Assembly (NCBI GenBank): GCA_026168455.1
Contig: CM047426.1
Span: forward strand, 77,465,986-77,529,985
DNA length: 64,000 bases
Direction of reading: 5' to 3'
Origin: Theocolax elegans
Taxonomy: Eukaryota; Arthropoda; Insecta; Hymenoptera; Cerocephalidae
Shown: piece by piece, positions 24,401-39,400 of the stretch
Numbering within the stretch: the stretch's first letter is position 1
Layout: each line of letters begins with the position of its first letter
The notes under the pieces: model-generated
What the model was told of the DNA's origin: nothing
Seen by the model: the letters and a program-made list of their open reading frames with translations, nothing else
Database searches by the model: none
Program-made: the position numbers and the translations under genes

Positions 24401-27400
24401 ATAAACTATGGTTAACTTTTTTCATACTAATCATATTATATTACTTAACTTTAGTGTAATATATAAAAATAATTGCAAGCATGATTAAGAATATAACTAG
24501 AAAAGTTAAAATCAGAGTGAATAATATTTCAAACCTGAATATATTAGCAGCGGAAAAAAGTCCCTCTGATATGAGCATCGGATCCCACGTGTCCCATTGC
24601 TCACGTTGAAGCTCGATTATCGTACCTGGTTCCTGGCCTTCATTTTCTTTTTGCACCCTGTAATAAGCAACGACTCGCAGGGCTACCGTAGCCACGTACA
24701 ACGAGTTCGTCACGAAGTCAATCACGTTCCACATGTCGTTCACGTACTCTTCCAAACCCACGTCCCACAATTGCTTCACCTCCGACCAGATCAACCCCGA
24801 TACCCAAGCCAATATGAACCTATCGAATTAGTTAAAACTGCAGTCTATTCGTATATTTATATTCAAATTTTCATTTAATGATATTTTTGGGGTTTTCGAC
24901 TGGCCTTACTTTATCTTTTACCAGAAAATACTTTGATTAACAATTGCTACTGTAATCTACGGAATAAATTGCTATGGTTTAACATGAGGAATACTCAAAT
25001 AATTTAAGGTGAGTGGCCGTCAGAATTTAAATTTCTAAATAATTTTACTATATTTATAACAAATATCATTCATTATATATTTGGAATGATTCATATATGC
25101 ATATGCAGAGTATTGTAAAATGTGAATAAACACATATATACACATTTGAAGAATTATTACTATTAAATATTAAACGTTTTAATTATTCACCATTCGACTA
25201 TTGTTGGAGCAGCTCCTCTTTTCGTTGGTTCAACTTCGTGCTCCGAAATATCGTGACCCGTCCAAACACCAATTACACTTTCTATCCTTTGGCTTGCCAG
25301 TATTAACATAACTGCATAATATTAAATTAATAGATTAACATTTTTGCATTAATTAAAATTTCAAATATTAATTTGATGAAAATATTATTGAAATTATGAA
25401 AATAGAAAGGCAGCAACGAACGGATGTACTATAAGCATGTTAATCTTTTGACCTCTCTTAAGTATACAATTTCAATTCACGTTGATATTTTAATAATAAA
25501 CAACCTTCAAATAAAATTAAAAAAAACTTTCTCGAACAAATAAGCAAAAATAACCAATATACTTAATTGTATAAATTAAGGTACACGTATCCTTTCGACT
25601 TCCGTACTCTCAATTCATATCTAAATTGAACATGGTATAACGAAGTTGTACTAATTAAGAACATTTATAATCCCGACATTTTAAAATAATAGAATAGTTT
25701 TTGATAATCTTGTACAATTAGTCATTAAAATTTACATCAAGAAGAAAGAAGCAGGTAAGGAAGTTTTAAGTTGTTACGTTCGGAGAGGATAAAATTTAAT
25801 CAAACCTTTCCCTATTATACGTACATTATCGTTCATTAAACTCTGCCTTGTATTAGCGTTTTAAATGGCTCAGCGCGCGCTAGACGCATCAGTCGAGCCT
25901 TTAGTCGGGTCTTACCCTAAAAATCATGAAATCACCCGATCGACTTCAATAAGTGTCAAATGGACGTCGGCTAATTTTTTTACTTTCAGATAGTATTCAA
26001 ATTTTTATTCAAGCGCGGTTATTACATTTATTCCGGGACATGTTTGATACTTACAACAACAAAAAACTTGGCTATTATCATTTGCATTAACATGATTAGA
26101 CTTTCATAATAATGGAAGTATATAATTATTTATTTATTTTTATTGTTTACGTATTCACAAAATAGTGCATTATTTATTAAGAGATGTGCATAGACTGTCC
26201 GCGTACAAACAATTACTGTAATATAGTGTAGTAAAATTTAATACAAATATATTCATTTATCCACTGATTTTGGTCAATTGTATTGTATAGTATAGTATTT
26301 TTTATTCTAATAGTTAGTGCCTTCATAACTAAATAATAAATTAATTTTTCATGGAATATTTTTCTGGCTTAACTTATTTATAAGAGTGACAATTTATCAT
26401 TACAAGAAAGGATATTTATTTTTATTTATCTAAAGCAGGGATGAAATAAAGTGTAAATATAGGAAGTGGAAACATCACGTAAAGGAAATACATAGAACGA
26501 ATTGATTGGAAAATGAAGAAGATTTAAGTAAACAGAAAAGCGACAATAGGAAGCATCGTGATTCCACGTTTGCCAAGTAATAGCTTTTGTAACCAAATAA
26601 AATGAATTTTTTGCCTCATGCTTGTTTGAAAAGAAAACAAATATAGAGAATAATCAAGTGTTTGCTTACTCTAGTTAAGCTTTATTAAATTACGGTTTCA
26701 GCACTTGATGTGCAGCTGCATTATAGAAACTATCGATGTATAATTGTATCAGTGTTTGACGATAGTATTAATTCAGAAACTGTGTACTCGAAATGATATT
26801 TTTAATCTATAATTCAATTAAATACAATTATACACTATTTCATTTTTAAAACGTTACATTATATACAGTAATTAATTTTGAAAAATATTACTTACTGTAT
26901 ATGGTGTTAAATAAACTTTGGTAATCAAAATATTTCAATACTTTGTACAGCAATAAAAAATAATGAAATAAACAAATGTTTCACTCTTAAAAAATTCTAA
27001 GCTTTGTGCAAAACAATATTTATGAGTATTTGTATAAAAACATTATAAATGGCTTATCGATTAATTACATTACTATTAATGTGTTTATTAATTCTGAGTT
27101 TGACCACAGCAGGATTGACGTAGTTTAATCAAATTTATTCTACTCAGAAAAGCATAATTGAAACATTTACGTAAACACGCGTTTTTAAATCAGAGGTTAA
27201 ACTATTTGCAAATACCTCTGTAGCAATATCCCACATAATGACTTCTAAAGTTATGCTTTCCGAGAGGTTTAACGTAGTCGAGCGATGCATTTAATCGAGG
27301 TAGGTTAAGTTTGTGAACCGATACTGCGTTATAGTGAGTTTTCGTTGGGGAATTACGAAGGCGTCTTCTGAATGTTACTTTAATTAATTTCTGTGCTAAT

Positions 27401-30400
27401 GGGCTTGTGTTTCATCGGATACGACGATGTTCAATATTTGTTTATTTGCATTTAATGGCGAATGACTTTGTTAAATTTGCAAATTATCATGGTATACTCT
27501 TTGTAATTACACTTTATAATTGTTATAAGGAGTGTAATTATTGTATGGTTAAATAATCATCTTTTAGGCTTATAATCGTTTAATTTTATAGTATAGTATT
27601 TGTAAACATTTTTTAATTTCAAATTTTGTATATTATTTATTTCTATTAAATTTTATTTTACATATATCATTGTAATCAATCATTGATGATTACAGTCAGG
27701 GGGCAAGTCAGTATTAAAATTATAATAAAAACACGTTTTAATGTTTTTTCACAGTAATTGTTAAAATAAATTAAATATGTTGAATATTAACATTCGTATA
27801 AATGTTCTAAAAGTCAGCAATTTAAGTGTGGTTAGATCCAAAAATATCTATTTCTTATTTCGGTTGTATGCAATCCAGCGTAAACTCAGTTTCCTTGGTT
27901 GTCGCACTCTAACTCAAAATAATTGAAATTGTTAAAGTCTAAGCGAAACAAAATATTAAAAATACCAGTACAAGAATTTTTGGCTTCAAAAAAGTCTAAT
28001 TATTATTTTAAAAATGAAAAAAGGAGACTTTCACGGTGTTTTCTTGTATTGACATTTATATATTCTATTTTGCTTCGACCTTAAATGTTTTTTAAATATT
28101 ATTAATTATCTTTTAAATGAGTCTAACTGAATCTCAATCCTGGATCAGAATTCATTGAGTTAGAATGCAACAACTATGAAAATTGAGTTTCTGCTAGATT
28201 ACGTGAAAAATGAAACTAAAAACTAAAAAATGAATATTTTTGAGTCTAACCAAACTTTTTTTTTTTTTTGTTATTTAACGTCGCTCTATTTATGCTGCCA
28301 GGGCTAATCAGCGACGGAGGTGAACGGTGTGTCTGTAAACAAAGCACATGTAGTTGAAACAGTGGTGCTTGTGTCCATCGGAAGATATCATCGGTCACTG
28401 TAATTAGTCTAATAATTACAGTTTCCTGTCCTCCCGATGGAACCACCGCGATCCTCTTTACATCTTCGCGTCCCTAACGTTCCCTATAGTTCAGATGCCC
28501 GTGCCTCTCATGCACTGACAACTGACAAGTGCACGAAACGCACGCGCACCTGAACTGGCGTCACATTATAGTGACACGACGAGCCACTGAGTCGCGGTGT
28601 TCGAAAAATGCACATGAACAAATTTTTAGAGGTACACGTCTGGGATCGAACCCACGACCCTCGGTGTGAGAGTCGGGAGCTCTACCCATGAGCCACCGCG
28701 GCTCTCATAACCAAACTTAGATTACTGACCTTTTTGAATACTTATATGACTGATAATATCCATAATATTAAAATTATTTTAAAAATTACTGCGAACAAAA
28801 CTTTAAATCTCTTTTTTATTAGGTTTAGCCTAGTAAATATTGATATCACTAGATGTGCAAAGTGGATTATTGTATTTATTACATCTAGTGTCAGTTGAAA
28901 TATAAGTAAATTATTGAACTACGTATTCAAAAAAATGAAATTATAAAAAAATACTAGAAATTACAGATTGTATTCATATTGCTAAACACGTATAAAAATT
29001 GTAATTAATTGACTTACACAAAAAAGTAAAATACGAGGCTGAGTGACAGATGAACTTGATGAAGGGTTTCCTCATCGTTTGTCCAATAACACTATGAGGT
29101 GCTATAATGTAAGCCACACTGAAGAATGGAAAAAGTATACCAATTCGTACGATCTCCAGCGCTTGTAGCACCATGTTTTTACGTCGAAAACCTGGCAGAC
29201 CCTCGTACCAGATTGACGCCAACAGCTGCTGAACGTTCGGATGCGCCACAAACTGCAATCGATTATTAAACTCAACACGAATTTTTCGAATTTATTTGGG
29301 ATCTAAATTTATGGTTCCTCGTCACTGGGATTTTTCTAGACACGATTTTTGTAGGATATGGAGTATACTATCCAAAATGATACGGAAACCAAAAGAGTTT
29401 ATAACGTGTATCTAAATATATTACTTTCATTATGTAAATTATTGAACTTGTATACGGTCGAAATCCGTTCAACGTGAACTTTTTCCGATAGTTTCGTATA
29501 TAATTTTACTAATTTCTTTTCAATGAAAGGATAGTGTTTGTATAAATAAGATAGACCAATTTTGAGCATAAAAAAATAAATAAACCTTTAAATTGGCCCA
29601 TGACACCGGGGACCCCGCGATATTTTGAAAGCGTTTCACCTTAATTTAATTTATTTCACCTCTATAAGTGTCACGTAATTGAATTATTACGAGGATTGAT
29701 TAAATCATTAGTTAAAATCAATGAAATAGATGCTAAAAACCGTATCTGATTGCTTAGAAATCGGTTAACAACACGAGAAATTAACAACGCAAATTCGTTA
29801 ACAAAATGAACTACTGTTAATCTATTAAATTACTCATTTAAGCAAAAAATCATTAATCAATTATTGGATATTTAAAATTAGTAATTCACTTGTCATTATA
29901 ATACTTTATAATTTCTATAAGAAATTGTCACATTAAATTATATCATCTAAAGTTTGATCATATTTGAGTTGTCATTTCCAATTGATTAGAGCGTTAATAT
30001 TAATGGTGACTATCAAACAACTTGCATTTAGTGTACTATTGTATTATCAGAATCTCTTAAGATATTTACGTATAAAACACTCTTTAAAGATGCTCGATTA
30101 ATATCCATTATACTAGTCGTTTATCCTACTAAAGGGCCATTGCACAAGTAATTTTTGTCGTTCGTAAATCTTAATGAATTATCATTAGGGCTCATTTCAT
30201 CAATAGCCCCGAAGAAAAATCAATATCCACATAAAGGAACTCTTATCACAAGTTTTACATGAGGATTTTCTCTCGAAATACCCATGGTGCGAGCACCTAG
30301 TGAAACAAATCATCTCTCAAGCTCGATAAGACTTTCGATGGAGCAATTTTGGTGAAGCGATGCCGCACACCACTTTATCGTTACTACTCCCTCCCGGTTT

Positions 30401-33400
30401 TCCAATCGAGTCACCTTCCTGCGATTAATCACCACATTCTCGACGCGACGTTTATTCATGAAGTTTATTCCCCCAAGTTTTGCGCCTTCTTTTTTTCTTT
30501 CACCCCGAGATTGCCAGTGGAGTCTGATTCGATTAATAATCCGAGCTCGTTGTTATGCACTACAGGATTTGGCGAGCAAAGTGTTACGATGGAAATTAAC
30601 GACACAGCTCTTTTGACCGAGAGTGGATATTGAAAAAAGGTTAACAGCACGTTTACAAACATTTTTGATATCGTGGTCAGAGTACACGATGATTTATGCA
30701 TCCGATATTACTGGTCGATTTTTATTTAAATTTTAACTCTAATGAGGTATTGGTAACTGCGACTATCTACCAGTAACACATTTCATTTCCGTAATTGAGA
30801 CGAAATGCACTTTTAGAGAAAATAGTAAAAATTTTATACTCTACTTATGTAAGTTGTTGATATTCAAATAAAAATGTACTTTAATGGAGGAGGTAAGATA
30901 GGAAACCGTGCCAATTGTAATATAACAAGCATGATTTTGCAATGTTGAAGTGTTTCATAAGAAGACCGCGAGTTTATTTTTTTTTCACATCTATTCAATG
31001 TATTTTATTTTATTTTATATTACGCAACGGAAGACATTAAATTTTGATATTTTAAAGCTAATTTATATATTAATATATGAAATCAGAAAGAAGAGTAACA
31101 ATATAATAAATTTATTTTCATTGTTATGAAACACAACAATAATAAATCATTTTTCACGGAAAATTTTTAATAATTCAGCAGAATTTCAAAAAGAACTAAC
31201 TTTTTTCTGTCGAAGTTTGACCGCAAGTTTGAGTCGATTAAGGTGCATGCGCTCGCCGTGTTCGAAGGCAGGTCCCGTTGGGTCGTGGTTAAGCAGCACC
31301 TCCAGTTCATAAGAGCTTCTCGTATGGTCTAAAAGGGCAGTGGCAAAGTCCTGACATTGTCTCCGTAGTTCCTAAAAAATTTTTAAATTGGTTACTTTGA
31401 TCCAATGACTAATGAAAACGAATGGCATCTTTTATTTTAGTTTACTTTGATTTAATACTCTCCAAATATATTTGAGTATAAATTGCTCTAATAAAATAAG
31501 AATCGATTCGCTTTTTGGTTTCAAAAAGTCGGTTTTGATTTAATTATAATGGTTTTACAATATTTCGAAGTAATCACGCGTATTTTCAAAGATTCCTATA
31601 ATACTTTATGAATATGGAGCATATAAAATATATTATTATATAAAATGCCTTACAAATAATCTAATTAAATATACCCTACATCAAGATAAATAAAAATAAA
31701 TAAAATGAAAGAAATGAAGGAAAAGTAATATATAAGTTAGAAAAATCTACCTGCAGCATCTCAAGACTCGAAGATAACAAGAGCAATAAGTATCTCGAAA
31801 ACAAGTAACTCGAAGAAAACCTGAACGAGTGTCGCGCAATCCAGAGTGCATGAGCGAACAAAGCGGCAGCCGCAGGCGCGACTCGATAGCGTCGGCTGCT
31901 GATTTATGTCCCGGTATAAATCACAGAAGAGGAACAAGCTTGGGCGTATTTAAAGCTTCCTTTTGACTGAGACAATTCCGACATCTTTTGGATAATTGAG
32001 ATGCGAACCAGAAGAACTTCGAACATTTACAACAGTTGCATAAAGAACTCGAATTTAAGAAAATTTCTACAGTAAATTTAAAGTTTTTTTAAAGCCTTTC
32101 TAATATTCTAGCAATTTATTAGTTTATTTTAATCAATTTTTTAAACTCAGTATTGTCAAGCTTATCTCAATTAAGATCCATATATGTTCAATATAGTAAA
32201 TTGATATTTTATTTTATATATAGGTATTTCAACTTTTTATAATGTAATTTAATATAATCAAATTTTTATGTAATATTAATTTGACTTTTATGATCAACAT
32301 AGAGATATGGATATATATATAATATGTTTTTATATTTTGGATGTATAAAATAGTTCGAGTTACTGCACATAAATTATTATTTGCTGATGAACGCGTTAAT
32401 GAAATTTATAGCTAGACGAATTCATTAGACCAAACAAATGGTCTCCGAGTATCGAAATCAATAATTTCGCTTGCAGATTAAACAAATGAATTTCCAAGAA
32501 TTCAACATCCAAGTTACTTGCATAAATTATATCACCGGAATTCATGAACAGGGTTGTATTTTGATATTCGAGTATTGTGAAATATTCAGAACCATCGGGG
32601 CAACCGTCGAAAGATCCAAATTTTATTGCCCGTCTCATTGAAGTTAGGAATTCCCATAAATTAGCGATTGTGCTCCTCTAATCATCGATGGCGGCTAAAT
32701 CCGATCGACCTCAGGAACTTGGTCTGGGGCTCTTTCCGAGTTTCCACCTACCTAAGTTTCGTGGAATTTTGGGCTCGCCAAGTGCTTCCTTAACTTGATT
32801 TAAGGGATGTATTGGCAGCTCGCTTTAATTAGGATTGACGCTTATCGATGGCTGTCTTAAAATCATTGATCAGATCGAAACGTGATTCTTGAACATTATA
32901 GAAATGTTGCATAATATAGTTTATTTAAGAATTGAAAAATTGTTTTGTTAAATTATTTGTTATTTATACATTATTAACGTTAAATATTAATGACGCACTA
33001 TTAATAGATTTGTATTATTCATATGATTTTATGTTGCATATTATTATTTAATATAAAGGTTAAAGTGGCGCTATTTAGTTATGATTAGTGAATTGTAGAT
33101 GCATTTAAATCGAGACTAGAAATATCTTGGTTCTCGTTTGATGAAAAAATGGTCAATTTATATATTGCGTATTTATCTAATCCTTATTTCCTTAAGCAGT
33201 AGACAGTAAGTTATGCAACGTGCATCAAATGCACATAATAAAGATATATATAGAAAGGTATAAATAAAAAGAGTGTAATAGAAAATAAATGGAAAAAAAC
33301 ATTTGCCTAGATTACTGAAATATTTAATATACAATAAACCGTAGCATTTTTCGTAGAATCTACCTGTCATCTCTCTAAAATTTCAATTCAACGTACTTAT

Positions 33401-36400
33401 CTCTATGTTTTGACGGTATAAGTCGTAAAGTAAACTGAACTACCTAGAGTAACGAAAACAACGCGATTCGTAATCTAAACACAAGGACCAGCTGAATCTT
33501 TGGCAAGTTATTTATCTCACCTGGTACTCGTTCTTGAATTCGTGCTCGAGAAAGGATAACCTACGTAACTCCCAGGAAAGCTCGAAAGCTGTGAGTATCG
33601 GGTCTTTGGATGAGAGGGCGATAAGAGAGGGCGAAGCCAGCGCCCTGTATGCGTTTATACGGCTCCTGGAGTGTCGTAGCGAATCCTCGAGTCGCGACGT
33701 TACGCACTCGTCGCACCTGCGAAAATAGTCATTTCATCGTGTACATATAGACAATTCTTGAGTCCAGATGAATTTCAGTTTGAATGTGTGCGTGTGTGTG
33801 GAGGGAGGTATGTGTAGGAAACAAAAGGCAATTATTTCCACTAAGCTATTTTATTAAAATATAAATTACAGAATGTAAATGAATGCTTACCCGCATCGAA
33901 CGTCATGCGGCATCGGCAGTGTAGATCCTCGATCCAGCAGGATTTTGATGATTTCGTAGTTATCTCGATGCGCCGAGAGAATGAGCGGCGTGATGTCGGG
34001 CGTGAACGTCGCCGTATCAGGTGGCAGTGCCTCCCAACTCTACATTATTAGCATAGCAAAACAAGTCCCTAGCGTTTAGTATAACTGACTAGTACATAAG
34101 TGTCTGTCGTGACATCTTCTTGAAGTACCATGTCGCATCATGTTTTCTACTTAACATTGTCATTTTTTCTATTTCGATAAATAATCATCTCTGTGCAACA
34201 GTGACTCTGTGTTTTGTTTTCAAAACCAAAATACATATTTTTATTTGCAATGGCCAGTCAACCGATAGTACCCGCGTAAATAGTGACAACAAGCGTTTGT
34301 ACTAATTAATTAGAAATTTTTACTTTTTTGTATGAATGATCTAATTGTAAAACTGTTTTCAGCGCGCGTAAACTACAATGAGAAATTGGATTTGAATACA
34401 TACACATAATAGATGAAAATTGAAATTTTTTGCACAGTGTTAATCGCTTATTAACTATATCAGAAATATCCAAAAGCACAATTAGTATTTGCAGAACAAA
34501 TTAATTCAAGAACCTCTTCGGATGTTACTGTAATACCAGTTAATAGCTCCTACCATTGTCTCCGGGCTTATTTTCCAGAAGCAAGGCGTGCAAGCGGAAT
34601 TAACAATCAGTTAATGCAGCAGCGACAAATGCGATCACTCAACGAAGCTGCGTTTGAAGCAAGCTTATTTATTTTTCCTCTCGCAATCAAAGCCGTTTAT
34701 ATTTTTTTTCCGTAGGTGATTTCCACTTTTAAGCCCAGCGATACGAAGCTTTTAGTACTTCTTCCGGCGGCACATCTTATTGATTTAACCAAGGTTTAAT
34801 TACCAGGACCGCTGTACTTATCGATGCACTCATTAAGACATTCTGCTGAATAATTTCTCGATAATTCAATTATAGATGTATATATGTCGAACTTTCAATT
34901 GAATTGTTAGAAAATCCATTTAAAATATATATGATCTTAACTTTTTAGGATTTTAAATTATAAATGTTATAACATTTCAAATAGATTTTGTAGTATATTC
35001 AACCATATATATGTATAAATTAAATATTAAATATCGAGTATACGATCAATTAGTGTTAAACTTATAATCGTAAGAATGATGAAAAAATTAGTTTGATTTA
35101 TTCATGCATAAAATATTGAAAAATTTAATTAAACATTCCAATTAGCAAACAAAAACTTAAGAATTTAATGCTACTGGAAACGAAACTTAATCATTTGACC
35201 CATTTTAAAAGCAAAAATACTTGGATTAAACATCATTCGGTAAGTCATTGTTTTAGGATTTTAATTAACATTTTTATCATACTCATTTAATATATTTTCA
35301 AATTTCCAAATCATGAAATTTGAAGATTTGAAAAGATATTTATAAACACGTATCGCTAACCCAACCTAAAGATCAAAATTAGCTGTATGAAGTTTAAAAC
35401 TAGTTTGTATACTCTTTAATTTTTGTAGCTAACTGATATTAGGTTACTTTCAATGAACATAGTCACGACAAGACGAAAGAAAACGAAAAACCGTACTGAT
35501 GATCGATCGAATATGCTTTAAAAATATAAATGGAAAAATTAATGTATTCTACTTAACAAAATTATTAATTGAAAATATTTATAAACACAAAATTGGAATT
35601 ATAAATATATATATATCACGCTTAAAAATACAAAATATACAAGATAGAAAAGAATCTACTGTAATAATTCATTATAGTAAATAAGCTATAAATATTATAA
35701 GCATCAAAATAATTTCGTTTGTATATATTAATGCAATATCAAATTTGCATATATGTATAATATACGTAATAATACAAATTAATTCATTCCAGGATTCGTG
35801 CTCTAAAATTTATCTACTGTTATATGTAATTGTGCACTGATTATAGTTTGTGAACTTAAATATATATATATATGTAATATTAAATTTTTCTTACTTAAGA
35901 CAATAGTGTATATAAAACGTGTGTAATTAGTGATTTTAAAAAATATTTTTATAGATAATGTTACAACTGTAAATAACGTCAATCAATTTAAAATGAAAAA
36001 CTGTGTTTTTCGAACAACAACATTATTTAACTATACCATTACATAAACGAACCACCCTTGTTATTCAATCAAAAGTGTTAATTTACAAGTCTTTAATTTA
36101 ATGTAACAATACCTTAACCATGGCAGAAATAACGTTTAAAAGTATTCAAGTCCGATTTTAATTGAATTTGAACGTCTGGGTCCTAGCCACTCTTTCCCTT
36201 TACTAAGTTGCTGCGTGCAAAAGCGAATTAAAGATATTCCACGCTCGTGCGCAGTTTACAGTAGATGTAAATATATCTTGAGTAGGAGCGGCGTGTATAC
36301 AATACATATCAAATTTTATTTTGAAAACTTTTGTAAAGTGTTGGAGAGCACGAAGATTTTTAGTAAATTAATATCTTCAAATAATATTTTTTAAATGACC

Positions 36401-39400
36401 GAATTTTACAGTTAGTCATGATTATATAAGTGAAAAATTGTTATTGTCACTAAAAACATAAATAGATAACCGAAATTTGCTTAATATTACATTTCATTTC
36501 TTTAACATGTACTTAAAGTTATTTCAACATTAATTGTAATAAAGGGTGCTTACGAAAATCACCTGCAGAAACAATCAACGAAACATAGACCATCATAATA
36601 AATGACAAAAACATTTAAAGATTAGAAAGGGAAAAACATCTAAAGATTAAAATTAGGATCTAGAATATAAAAAACAAAATGCCAGTGTAACAATAAAATG
36701 GTTAAGAAAATCATCTTGCTTATTGAATAACAATGGTTGAAAAATGTATCGAAGCGAAAAAGTGATCCAAGACAATGTTTTAAATACTCTTTCTTGAATC
36801 GTTATCTTCGATTAAGTCATTTACACTCACGCAATAAACTATAAAAGACTAAAGGACGAAAATAAAATGATATAGCACATAAATTAATAATTATTTGAAT
36901 AAAAAATATTATGTAGGTCAATAATTTATCTCAAATAACAACTATAGAAAAATCAAGAAAAATAAACTTAAAAATGGATGATTAGTACAATTATTTTCTG
37001 ATTTGATTATTATTAATTTATATTTTCCAGTTATAACACCATCAATATAAGTATCAATCTACGATGCATCACCTAGTACATTTGTGACTGCAGTCAGTGA
37101 ATAAGTAAGAAGTAAAAATGCAATCAGAATGACCGAAAAGATCAAATGCTAAGTAAATGTATAATAAAAAAGGGAAATAAGCGTCGTGAAACGACAAGTA
37201 AGTGTTCGATCGTCACCCTTACGGGTTTCCGTTTTGCGCGAGTTAAGTCCCTCGATAAATGGACTTGCGAGCGCTTTTGGTGGGACGCTGTGATAATGAT
37301 ATACTCTACGAACAGGCATACGGCAAGCTGACGACACAGAGCTGCTTACGTGGGGCTCGCCTTTGCGGTGGAAGCTTTCCTCATGGTCGAGTAGTAGCTC
37401 CACAGCTTCGACGAACTCCTCGGATATGGCATGGAGTAAAGCATCTTTCGTGTCCACCTTGAAGTCGATCAGCAACCCAACCATTTCCAAGTTCTCATTG
37501 TCGATGGCCATCAGAAGAGCCGACCTGCCCAGCGGGTCGACGCAGTTGATGTTTATCTTCTCGTGATTCTCTTCCAGCATCCTGTACAATTTCATTATTG
37601 ATTATAACTACTTGTTAGTAGTTCCAACATTTATTGTTATAACAGACAAGTCAATTTCAGAAACGATTATTCTTAATTGGAAATGGATATTTTAAGGTAT
37701 TACAGGATACATGCAAGAACATACCACACTGGTTGATTAAGATCATTAATTAAATAAAAAAACTATTTTCATCATTAAATTCGTAATTTTATACAGCTAA
37801 TATTGGGATCTATTTTTTTTACTAATTGTGCATGATCAATCTTTTTCAAATATATATTATCATTATAATTGATTTATTAACACTTTTAACCAATTATTTG
37901 ATGTAAACAATCTCCTTCGTATGAGACTTCAAATATGATGAAAAAAAATATGAAATCCATCGCAGAAGATACACTAATTAAAGTCAAATGATAAAAATGA
38001 ATACTTTTCTTTTTTTTTAATTTTTCGTAGCACACCAAGAATTGATAATAAATCTTCAAACAAGATTTTCAAAGGCAACTCACATCAAACAAAATAGTTA
38101 TAAATATATAACTTGAATATGTTAATTTGTTAATAATTAAAATAATAAATTTTTTTAGCACTTTATGTTCAAATTATCATTTCTCTTTTGAGCTACAATG
38201 TTTTAATAATTATTGTTCACTGTATATCTTTATGCTAAATATTCTCGTGATTTTTACTTTAACTTTTATTTACTTGATTCTAAATTAACTTCTAGTGTAT
38301 CTATAATTAATCGTTAAGTGTCTTCGATTTAGACAATAACTTGTTCTTTTCCTTATTTTTAAATCATTATTAACTCTTAAAGAAATAATTTCCCTGAGTA
38401 TTTTGAAAACAGCTTTAAATAATCAACAAAAATAATGAATGAAATTAATGGTAAATTAGACTACATTGAACGAATAATAAAAATTAAATGCTGCACTATA
38501 AAATACACAAAAATGTTGATTAAAAATATTAACACGCGAACGTTCTCGAATTAATCACGATGATAACAATGAAACGCGAACATATTCATGTTGAATTATA
38601 ACATTCATTTTTCAAGCATCCATTAACTTTTATAACCATAGTCATATATGAAACGTTTGGAATTAAAAATTATTAAAAAGTATCATTTCCGACTGTTGTA
38701 CATTTTACATTTTGTGTCCTTATGAATCCTGATTCACATTCTCAAAATGACATAAAAGTTATTAAAAATATATAACATTTTTTAACGAGGAAAAAATAAT
38801 AATGTTATACCGATTAATATCGACATGTCGCAGTAGTAAAGAGCAAGATAGGTCAGCCGGAATATAAATACTGACCCGAAGGGCTACTTAACATTCCTAC
38901 CGTTCACGAGCGATGACCACTTTATGCGTTAATTTAATTTTTTAAAAAGCCCATTCCCTGCGGCGAATGAACCGGGGGATACATGGCTCGGTTATTACGC
39001 GACGAAGGAGCGTAAAAAAGGGGGAACCGCACGTGTGTTGGCTGGTAAACGTAGGGCACGCATTTTTCTAGTCGCGCGAAAAAGCCCCCGGGGCAATTAA
39101 CCTGAGTACGAAACTCGGTATGCTTTTGAACGCGTACAATTTTTTCTAATCGTCTTTAATTAACGTTTACACGTAGATGGCATTTTTAAAGTAAACAAGG
39201 ATTATTATCGCGTGGTTGCGTAGTTTTCTATTTAGCAATACAATTTTGTCGTTTCCTTTATTCAATTATAGGGGATTATGCAATAAGACAGGAATTGACT
39301 TTACTCTAATGTTGTAACAAATTAGCGCATTCAAGTGAAATTTTTAAATCAAATTACTGGTTTGCTATAAGCTATATAATAGAAGTAATGTAATTTTCGT

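Larger units (their letters stand above)
18425..25190 (-). other. TRPgamma 3'-half introns
   Basis: Introns lie at 18425-18842, 19242-21889, 22116-22743, 22939-23374, 23571-23741, 23875-24066, 24201-24534 and 24820-25190. They are AT-rich with no mobile element I can recognise. One short inverted repeat (CCTCCACT...AGTGGAGG) stands near 19990-20038. Confidence 0.75.
25312..29017 (-). other. TRPgamma intron carrying a SINE
   Basis: The 3.7-kb intron between the S1 and S1-S2 exons. Apart from the SINE at 28258-28707 it is AT-rich unique-looking DNA without recognisable coding sequence. Confidence 0.8.

Noticed and set aside
28632..28705. A functional tRNA gene (anticodon would read CAC)
   Set aside because: The anticodon arm pairs only over about three bases. 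The tRNA-like part is the head of a longer element with poly(A) tail and target duplication, so it is SINE sequence.
37146..37566. Three + strand proteins across the ankyrin exon
   Set aside because: They are shadows of the - strand TRPgamma exon at 37350-37581.
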